A DNA stretch of 64,000 nucleotides from the NCBI GenBank assembly GCA_020249145.1, contig JADCGF010000007.1, positions 248,001 through 312,000 of the forward strand, read 5' to 3'. Under the pieces are notes generated by a model that saw only the letters and a list, made by a program, of their open reading frames with translations, ran no database searches and had not been told where the DNA came from. A program made the translations under genes and the position numbers. Within the stretch, counting starts at the first letter, position 1; each line of letters begins with the position of its first letter. Below, piece by piece: positions 15,310 to 22,966 of this stretch. This DNA comes from Roseomonas sp. (GTDB lineage Bacteria > Pseudomonadota > Alphaproteobacteria > Acetobacterales > Acetobacteraceae).

Positions 15310-16260
15310 ATGAAGCCGAGCACGGATGAGGAACGACAGACCCAAGCGGAATATGTGGAAGCCGATCGCGGTTTCACGCTATATTCGCGCGAGGACATGG
15401 CAGACTCAGACCCCGATCACCGGGATGGTCCCGCTGCGACGGAATGGCGCCCCGCCTCTCGGGAGCGGGCGCTTCCATTGAAGCGGGTGATCGAGACCGA
15501 GATAATCCCTCGACTCGTGCTAGCACAGCGCGTGCTTAATGACCCGGGGCATGAGCCCGATCAGACACATCCCGCCGCGCCCACCAAGGAAGATGTCGAA
15601 GCCTTCGCGGCGCTTGCACGTCTCGGCAATACTGACAATGCGCTGACCTTCATTGATGCCTTCTGCGCGCGCGGCTTGCCGTTGACGCAGGTTTATCTTG
15701 GCTTGCTCGCGCCCGCCGCGCGGCTTCTTGGCACGTGCTGGGAAGATGATGTGTGCGATTTCACGGAAGTTACCATCGGGCTGCGCTGCCTGCATGCGGT
15801 TTGCCATGCGCTGGAACCGCGCTTTGCCCCGCTTTCCCCCAATGGAAGATCGGGGCGGCGCATCTTGCTGGCCCCTGCCCCGGGTGAACAGCATGGTTTT
15901 GGCCTGACCATGGTGGAGCAATTCTTCCGCCGCGCCGGTTGGGAATCTTGGATAGATGGCGGGGCCGATCGTGAAGCCCTGCTTGCCATGGTCGCCGAAA
16001 AGCATTTCGGCCTGATCGGGTTTTCCATCGGTGGTGAGACGCATATCGAAGCGCTGACGAAGCTTATTCGCGATGTTCGGCGCGCATCGCGCAATCCCAA
16101 TCTGGGCATTCTGGTGGGCGGCCCCTTGCTGTTGCAGGAACCACTGCTGGTCAAGCGCCTTGGCGCCGACGCCACCGCGCGGGATGCTGAGGAAGCGATT
16201 CTGCAGGCAGAGGCCCTGCTTGCCCTACAAGGACGAGGAAGTGAGGGGCTGCCGAGTTAG
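15310..16260 (+). CDS. aerR: AerR/PpaA, cobalamin-binding antirepressor of PpsR
   Basis: Regulator that binds cobalamin and modulates PpsR/CrtJ, linking pigment gene expression to light and vitamin B12. The 316 residues have a disordered acidic N-terminus (about 1-55), a helical domain with the Trp-Glu segment TCWEDDVCDFTEVTIGLRC (142-160), and a Rossmann-type B12 domain from about 184 with GEQHGFGL, where His195 is the likely axial ligand position. The ATG follows AAGGGGGG. It is divergent from bchF and upstream of ppsR, the standard arrangement. A shorter form from an internal start is known in Rhodobacter; whether it occurs here is unknown. Confidence 0.9.
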   Translation: MKPSTDEERQTQAEYVEADRGFTLYSREDMADSDPDHRDGPAATEWRPASRERALPLKRVIETEIIPRLVLAQRVLNDPGHEPDQTHPAAPTKEDVEAFAALARLGNTDNALTFIDAFCARGLPLTQVYLGLLAPAARLLGTCWEDDVCDFTEVTIGLRCLHAVCHALEPRFAPLSPNGRSGRRILLAPAPGEQHGFGLTMVEQFFRRAGWESWIDGGADREALLAMVAEKHFGLIGFSIGGETHIEALTKLIRDVRRASRNPNLGILVGGPLLLQEPLLVKRLGADATARDAEEAILQAEALLALQGRGSEGLPS

Positions 16261-16354
16261 GCCGCCCCGCCATGCGACCCATCACGTCGCCACTTGATGT
16301 CCTCCGGGGCCACCCTGAAAAGGCGGCCCGCGCGTTAAAAGGTCCTGCCTTCCC

Positions 16355-17776
16355 GTGAAAACCTTTCTGGCCCCCCGCAAATCGCTCGGAGATTTGGATG
16401 CTGATGCCGCGGCCTCATTGGTCTCGGCGGCGGCGGATATGGCTTTGGTTGTTGATGAACAGGGCGTCATTCGCGATATCGCTTTCAGCAATCAGGAATT
16501 ATCCAAGGCTTTGGGCGGGCACCAGGCTTGGCTCGGTCGCCCCTGGGCGGAAACCGTCACCACAGAAAGCCGCCCCAAGGTTGAAGCGCTATTGAGCGGC
16601 GCGCCCACCGAAGCGAAATGGCGCAGCATTAATCAGGTTGCAGAAGGCGGCGAATCCGTGCCGCTGCTTTTCGCCGCCGTTCCCTTGCAGCGCGGCAATC
16701 GGCGCGTGGTGTTTGGCCGCGACCTTAGCGCGCAATCGCGCCTGCAACAGAGATTGCTGGAAACCCAGCAATCCATGGAACGCGATTATGCGAAGCTCCG
16801 GCAGGCGGAAACGCGCTATCGCCTGCTGTTCCAGCTTTCCGCCGATGCGACGCTGATTGTGGATGGTGCGACAGGACGCGTGACGGAAGCCAATCCCGCT
16901 GCTGAGCAACTTTTCGGCCGGCATTCGCGCCGCGTGATTGGCCGCCCCTTGATGGATGCCTTCAGCGCGGAAAGTCGGCAGGCAGTACAATCCTTGCTCG
17001 CATCCGTGCGCATTGCGGGTCGTGGCGATGAGGTTGGTGCACAGCTTGCCGATACGGGGCGCGACGTTACCATCGCCGCCACCAGCTTTCGGCAGGATGG
17101 CGCATCGGTATTGCTGGTGCGGCTTTCGCTCGCGGGTGGGGAACAGCCGGCAGGGCTATCGCCGGCCAAGGCGCAGATGCTGAAAGTGGCGGAAAGCCTG
17201 CCCGATGCCTTTGTGATCACGGACCAAAATGGCGTGGTGATTTCCGCCAATGGCGCCTTTCTGGATTTGGCCGAGCTTGGTTCGGAAGAACAGGTGCGCG
17301 GCGAGTCGCTGGAACGTTGGCTGGGTGGCCAGGGCATCGAAATTGAAGTGCTGCTCTCCAACCTCCGCAATCGCGGTGCGGTCAGGCTTTACACCACCAC
17401 GCTGCGCGGTGCGATGGGTGCGCGGGTTGAGGTGGAAATCTCCGCTGTCACCGTCACGCATGGCGGGCAGGAGGTTTTCGGCTTTTCCATGCGCGATATC
17501 GGCGCGCGGGTCGCGGACCCGCGCCAGGCTGGTGCGCATGCCACGCGGTCGGTTGAACAGCTCACGGAATTGATCGGGCGCGTGCCACTGAAAGACCTTG
17601 TGCGCGATGCAACGGATGCCATTGAACGGCTTTGCATCGAAGCCGCCTTGCAGCTTTCCGGCGATAATCGTGCTTCGGCGGCGGAAATGCTCGGGCTCAG
17701 TCGGCAGAGTCTTTATGTGAAACTGCATCGCTACGGGCTTGGTGATCTGGGCACCGATAGCGGTGAGCAAGGCTAG
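16355..17776 (+). CDS. ppsR: PpsR/CrtJ, redox-responsive repressor of photosynthesis genes
   Basis: Represses bch, crt and puc genes in air by binding TGT-N12-ACA. The 473 residues, from a GTG start, show an N-terminal PAS-like region, a helical linker (about 130-155), PAS domains at roughly 155-260 (YRLLFQLSADATLIVDGATG) and 275-395 (DAFVITDQNGVVISANGAF), and a Fis-type helix-turn-helix at the end (ASAAEMLGLSRQSLYVKLHR). The only cysteine is Cys427 (ERLCIEAAL), just before the helix-turn-helix; the second cysteine known from Rhodobacter PpsR/CrtJ is absent. bchG follows by 10 bp. Confidence 0.93.
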   Translation: MKTFLAPRKSLGDLDADAAASLVSAAADMALVVDEQGVIRDIAFSNQELSKALGGHQAWLGRPWAETVTTESRPKVEALLSGAPTEAKWRSINQVAEGGESVPLLFAAVPLQRGNRRVVFGRDLSAQSRLQQRLLETQQSMERDYAKLRQAETRYRLLFQLSADATLIVDGATGRVTEANPAAEQLFGRHSRRVIGRPLMDAFSAESRQAVQSLLASVRIAGRGDEVGAQLADTGRDVTIAATSFRQDGASVLLVRLSLAGGEQPAGLSPAKAQMLKVAESLPDAFVITDQNGVVISANGAFLDLAELGSEEQVRGESLERWLGGQGIEIEVLLSNLRNRGAVRLYTTTLRGAMGARVEVEISAVTVTHGGQEVFGFSMRDIGARVADPRQAGAHATRSVEQLTELIGRVPLKDLVRDATDAIERLCIEAALQLSGDNRASAAEMLGLSRQSLYVKLHRYGLGDLGTDSGEQG

Positions 17777-17786
17777 GGGAAGCGCG

Positions 17787-18707
17787 ATGGCGGCCCCCGT
17801 TGCATCCGCAGTGACCGCCCCTGCCCCGCGGCTGAAGCCATCCGCGGTTCTGGAACTGTTGAAGCCTATCACCTGGTTCCCGCCCATGTGGGCCTTTGGC
17901 TGCGGCGTTGCTTCCGCCCATGCTGGCTTCTCCGCGCATTGGCCCTTGGCATTGCTGGGCGTGGTGCTGGCCGGGCCTTTGGTTTGCGCCATGAGTCAGG
18001 CGGCGAATGATTGGTATGATCGCCATGTGGATGCGATCAATGAACCGAATCGCCCGATTCCTTCAGGGCGGATTCCCGGCCGTTGGGGTTTGTATATTGC
18101 CCTGTTCTGGACAGCACTTTCGCTGCTGGCTGCCGTGCCGCTGGGTGCCTGGGGCTTTGGTGCGACGATCATCGCCGTTGCGCTCGCCTGGGCCTATTCC
18201 GCGCCGCCTTTTCGGCTGAAGGCGAATGGCTGGTGGGGGAATCTGGCCTGTGGCTTGGCCTATGAAACGCTGCCATGGATCACGGCGGCAGCGATCATGT
18301 CAGGCGGTGCGCCGGATTGGCGCGTGCTGCTGGTGGCGCTGCTTTATGGCCTTGGCGCGCATGGCATCATGACGCTGAATGATTTCAAGGCGATTGAAGG
18401 TGATCGCCGCATGGGCGTGCTTTCTTTGCCCGTGCAATTGGGTGCGGAACGTGCGGGGCTGGTCGCCTGCATTTTCATGGCGGTGCCGCAAGTGTTTGTC
18501 GTCGCACTTCTCGCTTTCTGGGATGCGCCCTGGCACGCGGCGGCGGTTGCGCTTTCACTCCTGATCCAGCTTGGCCTGATGCGGCGCATGTTGCGCGATC
18601 CGCGCGCCTTGGCGCCCTGGTATAACGGCACCGGCGTTCTGCTTTACGTGATTGGCATGCTGATCAGCGCCTTTGCTCTGGCCGCTCTGACAGGAGGCGC
18701 AGCATGA
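17787..18707 (+). CDS. bchG: bacteriochlorophyll synthase (geranylgeranyl/phytyl transferase)
   Basis: UbiA-family membrane prenyltransferase that esterifies bacteriochlorophyllide a. The start at 17787 is supported by AGGGGAAG 8 bp upstream; the frame open further upstream lies in ppsR. The 306 residues hold the Asp-rich motif NDWYDRHVDAINEPNRP (DRxxDxxNEP) and the second motif LNDFKAIEGDRRMG, plus about eight membrane helices. It is coupled to the next gene by a 4 bp overlap. The bchG-pucC-like-bchP order is conserved in purple bacteria. Confidence 0.95.
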   Translation: MAAPVASAVTAPAPRLKPSAVLELLKPITWFPPMWAFGCGVASAHAGFSAHWPLALLGVVLAGPLVCAMSQAANDWYDRHVDAINEPNRPIPSGRIPGRWGLYIALFWTALSLLAAVPLGAWGFGATIIAVALAWAYSAPPFRLKANGWWGNLACGLAYETLPWITAAAIMSGGAPDWRVLLVALLYGLGAHGIMTLNDFKAIEGDRRMGVLSLPVQLGAERAGLVACIFMAVPQVFVVALLAFWDAPWHAAAVALSLLIQLGLMRRMLRDPRALAPWYNGTGVLLYVIGMLISAFALAALTGGAA

Positions 18708-20026
18708 CCCCCGTCCCGCTTGGCTGGCTTGGCATTATCCGCCTTGGCCTGGTGCAAACCGCCCTCGGCGCCATTGTGGTGCTGACAACCTCCGCGCTTA
18801 ATCGCGTGATGGTGGTGGAATTGGCCCTGCCCGCGACGCTGCCCGGGATTCTGGTTGGGATCCATTACGCGCTGCAAATGCTCCGCCCACGCATGGGTTA
18901 CGGGTCTGATATGGGTGGGCGGCGCACACCTTGGATCATTGGCGGCATGGCGGTGCTGGCGCTTGGCGGTGTCCTGGCTGCAGCGGGCACGGCACTGATG
19001 GCGGAAGCACTTTGGGCCGGCATTGCTCTTGCCGTGGTGGCCTTCCTGATGATTGGCGCAGGCGTTGGCGCCGCTGGCACCTCTCTGTTGGTGCTACTCG
19101 CTTCACGCACCGCGCCTGCACGCCGCGCCGCTGCCGCATCACTAGTTTGGATCATGATGATCGCGGGCTTCGTCATCACCACCGCCATTGCCGGGCGCCT
19201 GCTTGATCCTTATTCGCCCATGCGGCTGATCGCTGTCGCCGCCGGTGTTTCCGCCATTGCCTTCACGCTGGCGACGCTTGCGGTCTGGGGCATGGAAGGC
19301 CCACGCGCCGCGCGCCCGGAAGCGGGCGATGCCGCCAAGCCGCCCTTCCGCCAAGCCTTACGAGAAGTCTGGGCGGAACCGGAAGCCCGGCGCTTCACCA
19401 TTTTCATTTTCGTCTCAATGCTCGCCTATAGCGCGCAGGATCTGATCCTGGAGCCTTTCGCCGGCGCGGTATTTGGCCGGACCTTGGGCGAGACCACGCG
19501 CATTTCATCGCTGCAACATGCGGGCGTTCTGGTGGGCATGATTGCCATTGCGCTGATTGGCAGCCTGCGCGGCGGGCGCTGGGCGGGCACGCTCCGTTTC
19601 TGGACCATCGCGGGGTGCCTTGCCACGGCGGTAATGATGTTGGCGCTTTCTGTTGCCGGACAATTCGGCGCGGCCTGGCCGCTCAAGACCAGCTTCTTCG
19701 CGCTTGGTGTCGCGAATGGCGTCTTCGCCGCTGCGGCCATTGCTTCCATGATGCAAATGGTCGCGCGCGGGCATGAAGCGCGCGAAGGCACGCGCATGGG
19801 GCTTTGGGGCGCGGCGCAGGCCGTGGCTTTCGGGCTTGGCGGGCTAGCCGGTGCGGCGGCGGTGGATGTGGCGCGGCTGGTACTTGGTCAGGTTGAAGCC
19901 GCCTATGCGACAGTGTTCATTCTGGACGCGGCACTGTTCATCGCGGCGGCCATGTTGGCGGCGCGCATCAATCGTCCAAAAATCAGCAAGACCGGCGGCT
20001 TCGGCCCAATGGTACCGGCGCAGTAG
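18704..20026 (+). CDS. PucC/BCD-family membrane protein between bchG and bchP
   Basis: A 440-residue major facilitator-type protein with about twelve membrane helices, of the PucC (bacteriochlorophyll delivery) family. It corresponds in position to ORF428 (bch2) of Rhodobacter. Typical segments are LNRVMVVELALPATLPGIL and RMGYGSDMGGRRTPWIIGG. It starts inside the end of bchG (4 bp overlap) and ends 6 bp before bchP. It is a paralogue of lhaA (4964-6427); a role in bacteriochlorophyll handling is inferred from family and context. Confidence 0.9.
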   Translation: MTPVPLGWLGIIRLGLVQTALGAIVVLTTSALNRVMVVELALPATLPGILVGIHYALQMLRPRMGYGSDMGGRRTPWIIGGMAVLALGGVLAAAGTALMAEALWAGIALAVVAFLMIGAGVGAAGTSLLVLLASRTAPARRAAAASLVWIMMIAGFVITTAIAGRLLDPYSPMRLIAVAAGVSAIAFTLATLAVWGMEGPRAARPEAGDAAKPPFRQALREVWAEPEARRFTIFIFVSMLAYSAQDLILEPFAGAVFGRTLGETTRISSLQHAGVLVGMIAIALIGSLRGGRWAGTLRFWTIAGCLATAVMMLALSVAGQFGAAWPLKTSFFALGVANGVFAAAAIASMMQMVARGHEAREGTRMGLWGAAQAVAFGLGGLAGAAAVDVARLVLGQVEAAYATVFILDAALFIAAAMLAARINRPKISKTGGFGPMVPAQ

Positions 20027-20032
20027 AGGAAC

Positions 20033-21220
20033 ATGGCCATGCAAACATATGATGTGATCGTGGTGGGCGGCGGACCATCCGGGGCCACTGCCGCCGATGA
20101 TCTGGCGCGCCGCGGGCGCAGTGTTTTGCTGTTGGATCGCGCCGGGCGAATCAAACCCTGTGGTGGTGCGATTCCACCCCGTCTGATCCGCGACTTTGCC
20201 ATTCCTGATGAACTGCTCGTGGCCAAGATCAACTCCGCCCGCATGGTCGCCCCCAGCGCGAAATCCGTGGATATGCCGATTGATGGCGGCTTTGTCGGCA
20301 TGGTGGATCGCGCGGATTTCGACGAATGGCTGCGCGAGCGCGCCGAACACGCTGGTGCGGAACGCCAGACCGGCACTTATGAGAAAATCACGCGCGATGC
20401 CGATGGCACTGCCATTGTTCATTGGCAATCGAAGGATGGCGCAGCGGTTGCTGCGCGCGCACGCTTGGTGATTGGTGCCGATGGCGCGCGGTCCCAAGTC
20501 GCGAAGCAGGAAGTGCCCGGCGGCGATAAGGTGCGCTGCGTTTTCGCCTATCATGAAATCGTGCGCTCACCGCCCAATGGCGGGGGCGCGGATTTCGATG
20601 CCAAGCGCTGCGATGTCTATTACCAGGGTAAGCTTTCACCCGATTTCTACGCCTGGATTTTCCCGCATGGCGACACGACCAGCATCGGCACGGGTTCCAT
20701 GCAAAAGGGCTTTTCGCTGCGTGGTTCGGTTGCTGAACTCCGCCGCGATATTGGCCTGACGGATGCCGAGACAATTCGCCGCGAAGGCGCGCCCATTCCC
20801 CTGAAGCCGCTGAAACGCTGGGACAATGGCCGCGATGTGATCCTGGCCGGGGACGCCGCTGGCGTGGTTGCCCCTGCGTCCGGTGAGGGTATTTACTACG
20901 CCATGTATGGTGGCCGACTTGCCGCTGATGCCGCTGAGGAATGCTTGAAGACTGGCGATGCACGCGCGCTTGCCGATGCGCGCAAGCGCTTCATGAAGGC
21001 GCATGGTCGGGTCTTCTGGGTGCTCGGCATCATGCAGTATTTCTGGTATTCATCGGATAAGCGGCGGGAGAAGTTTGTCTCCATCTGCGCTGATAAGGAT
21101 GTGCAGCGCCTGACCTGGGAATCCTACATGAACAAGGAATTGGTCCGCCGCGATCCCCTTGCGCATGTGCGAATTTTCTTCAAGGATTTGGCACATCTCT
21201 TTGGCCTCGCGAGGGCCTGA
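20033..21220 (+). CDS. bchP: geranylgeranyl reductase
   Basis: FAD enzyme that reduces the geranylgeranyl tail of bacteriochlorophyll to phytyl. The 395 residues begin with the dinucleotide-binding motif VVGGGPSGATAADDL (about 10-24), followed by DRAGRIKPCGGAIPPRL, and carry the second FAD motif VILAGDAAGVVAPASGEG, all typical of the family. It is the last pigment gene of the plus-strand run and is followed after 22 bp by hemC. Confidence 0.95.
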   Translation: MAMQTYDVIVVGGGPSGATAADDLARRGRSVLLLDRAGRIKPCGGAIPPRLIRDFAIPDELLVAKINSARMVAPSAKSVDMPIDGGFVGMVDRADFDEWLRERAEHAGAERQTGTYEKITRDADGTAIVHWQSKDGAAVAARARLVIGADGARSQVAKQEVPGGDKVRCVFAYHEIVRSPPNGGGADFDAKRCDVYYQGKLSPDFYAWIFPHGDTTSIGTGSMQKGFSLRGSVAELRRDIGLTDAETIRREGAPIPLKPLKRWDNGRDVILAGDAAGVVAPASGEGIYYAMYGGRLAADAAEECLKTGDARALADARKRFMKAHGRVFWVLGIMQYFWYSSDKRREKFVSICADKDVQRLTWESYMNKELVRRDPLAHVRIFFKDLAHLFGLARA

Positions 21221-21242
21221 TCAAGAATAAGGTTTTTGAGGA

Positions 21243-22193
21243 ATGGCGTCTCAGCCCATGCGCATTGGCACGCGCGGCTCTCCGCTTGCGCTTTGGCAAG
21301 CGCGGCATTTTGCCAGCGTGGCCCGTGCGGCCATCCCGGCCCTGGCCGAAGATGGCGCGCTGGAAGAACACATCATCGCGACATCCGGCGACAAGGTTCA
21401 GGATAAGCGCCTGGCCGATATTGGCGGCAAGGGGCTTTTCGCCAAGGAAATCCATGAAGCGCTGGCCGATGGCCGCATAGATGTCGCGGTGCATAGCCTC
21501 AAGGATCTGGAAACAGAATTGCCGCCAGGCATTGTGCTGGCCGCTGTGCTGGAACGCGAAGACCCGCGCGATGCGCTGATTCTGGGTGCTGGATGCAGTG
21601 CGGGAACGGCGGATGACCCGCTGGCTGCCTTGCCCCAAGGCGCCTTGGTCGGCACGGCTTCCGTGCGCCGGCAAGCGCAATTGCTGCATCGGCGACGGGA
21701 TCTGCGTGTAGATATCATTCGCGGCAATGTGCAAACGCGGCTCGGGCGCGTGGCAGCCGGGGATTTCACCTGTTCCCTGCTGGCGCTGGCTGGCTTGAAG
21801 CGGCTTGGCATGGCGGATCGCGCGCAAGTGGTGCTGGAAGCAGATGCCATGCTGCCCGCCGCCTGCCAGGGCATTGTCGGCATCACGGCGCGCGCGGATG
21901 ATGCCGCCACGCTGGCGCTACTCGCCCAGATTGAACATGCGCCAAGCCGGCTGGTGGCGGATGCCGAACGCGCCTTGCTTGGCGCGCTGGATGGTTCCTG
22001 CCGCACACCGATTGGCGCGCATGCCACGCTGCTGCCTGATGGGCGGCTTCGCCTGCAAGGGCTTGTCGCACGCGCCGATGGCAGTTTCCTGAGGCGCAAT
22101 ATGGGTGAAGCCGCGGCGAAGGATGGCCCGCAGCTTGGGCGCGATTTGGCTGCCGCTTTGAAGCGCGAAAGCCCGGCAGATATCTTCGGTTAA
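21243..22193 (+). CDS. hemC: hydroxymethylbilane synthase (porphobilinogen deaminase)
   Basis: Polymerises four porphobilinogen units to hydroxymethylbilane. The 316 residues include the N-terminal RIGTRGSPLALWQ, the catalytic stretch AVHSLKDLETELP and the cysteine that carries the dipyrromethane cofactor in DGSCRTPIGAHA (about residue 257). The ATG at 21243 has AAGG 10 bp upstream; an in-frame ATG at 21258 is an alternative. It lies 22 bp behind bchP on the same strand, so it is probably cotranscribed, putting early tetrapyrrole synthesis at both ends of the cluster (hemA and hemC). Confidence 0.95.
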   Translation: MASQPMRIGTRGSPLALWQARHFASVARAAIPALAEDGALEEHIIATSGDKVQDKRLADIGGKGLFAKEIHEALADGRIDVAVHSLKDLETELPPGIVLAAVLEREDPRDALILGAGCSAGTADDPLAALPQGALVGTASVRRQAQLLHRRRDLRVDIIRGNVQTRLGRVAAGDFTCSLLALAGLKRLGMADRAQVVLEADAMLPAACQGIVGITARADDAATLALLAQIEHAPSRLVADAERALLGALDGSCRTPIGAHATLLPDGRLRLQGLVARADGSFLRRNMGEAAAKDGPQLGRDLAAALKRESPADIFG

Positions 22194-22207
22194 AACGGGC
22201 TGGAGCC

Positions 22208-22600
22208 TCAGCCCCGCCCGGCCATCGCCGTAACGCGGCGCGGCGCGATATTGTCAGCATCCCGCCGGCGCAATTCTTCCGCCATCACGCGGTGCACCAT
22301 TGCAATGGCGGAATCATCCAGGCTGGCCACCCAAAGCCGCGCAAAGCTTGGATCAAAGCCGGGGTCCAGCACTTGGCGCGGCAGGGAAAGCTCTGCGGCA
22401 CGCGCCTGAATTTCCGCCGCCGCCCCGGGACTATCCAGCGCAATGGCACGCAGCCGGCGCGGATCTGTCACCATATTTGCAATAAAGACGTCCAAGGCGG
22501 CGACGGCGCGGTCCAGCGCGGCGGCATCCCCCTCGGCCTCGGCGGCGTCCAGCTTGGCTTTCAGTGCCTCATAGGCGATGCGATGCGAATTGCCATTCAT
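22208..22600 (-). CDS. unknown 130-residue protein with PpsR-type operator
   Basis: I do not recognise this protein. From the ATG at 22600 (GGAGGGG upstream) it has 130 residues, is largely alpha-helical and alanine-rich, and has no signal peptide or membrane helix. Recognisable stretches are HRIAYEALKAKLDAAEAEGD and SLDDSAIAMVHRVMAEELRR. It is convergent with hemC (14 bp between the stops). Fifty bp upstream of its start is a perfect TGT-N12-ACA palindrome, so it is likely controlled by PpsR like the pigment genes. Function unknown; a photosynthesis-related role is inference from operator and location. Confidence 0.75.
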   Translation of the reverse strand: MNGNSHRIAYEALKAKLDAAEAEGDAAALDRAVAALDVFIANMVTDPRRLRAIALDSPGAAAEIQARAAELSLPRQVLDPGFDPSFARLWVASLDDSAIAMVHRVMAEELRRRDADNIAPRRVTAMAGRG

Positions 22601-22650
22601 GGCGCCCCCCTCCAGAGCATATCGGAAGGCTGCGCCTTTTATCGCGCATG

Positions 22651-22668
22651 TGTCAATCAAAATTGACA
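22651..22668. promoter_or_regulatory. ppsR box: perfect PpsR/CrtJ operator upstream of the 130-residue gene
   Basis: TGTCAATCAAAATTGACA is a 7-4-7 perfect palindrome of the TGT-N12-ACA type, stronger than the two sites near bchF. The only gene that reads away from it is the minus-strand gene starting at 22600; the neighbour on the other side ends here. On the minus strand it contains TTGACA, so the repressor would cover a -35 element. Confidence 0.7.
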
Positions 22669-22683
22669 GTCATGCTATGACAA

Positions 22684-22959
22684 TCAATCCCGCCAGCGGC
22701 GCCACAGATCCCAGGCATGGGCGAAAAAGGCCGCCGTCAGCGCGAGGGACACAAAGCCCCACCAGGCGCCGGTCAGCGCCGCGCGCAAAGCCAGCGCAAA
22801 AAACACCCCCGGCAGCACCAGGGCGAGCACAGATTGCGGCCGCAGCCCGCGCCCGGTCAGGCGCCAAAAACCAAGCAGCGCCAAGGCTTCCACCAGCAGC
22901 ACCGCCACCATCAGATCAGCGACCTGACCAGAGGCGAAAAAGGCAGCGAAATCCGGCAT
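22684..22959 (-). CDS. small membrane protein, unknown
   Basis: A 91-residue protein starting at the ATG at 22959 (MPDFAAFFASGQVADLMV). It contains three likely membrane helices (around residues 15-32, 40-62 and 65-85) and a C-terminal basic end rich in Trp and Arg (WDLWRRWRD). It starts 7 bp after the TPR glycosyltransferase gene ends, on the same strand, and is probably cotranscribed with it. No family recognised. Confidence 0.65.
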   Translation of the reverse strand: MPDFAAFFASGQVADLMVAVLLVEALALLGFWRLTGRGLRPQSVLALVLPGVFFALALRAALTGAWWGFVSLALTAAFFAHAWDLWRRWRD

Positions 22960-22966
22960 GGCGCGC

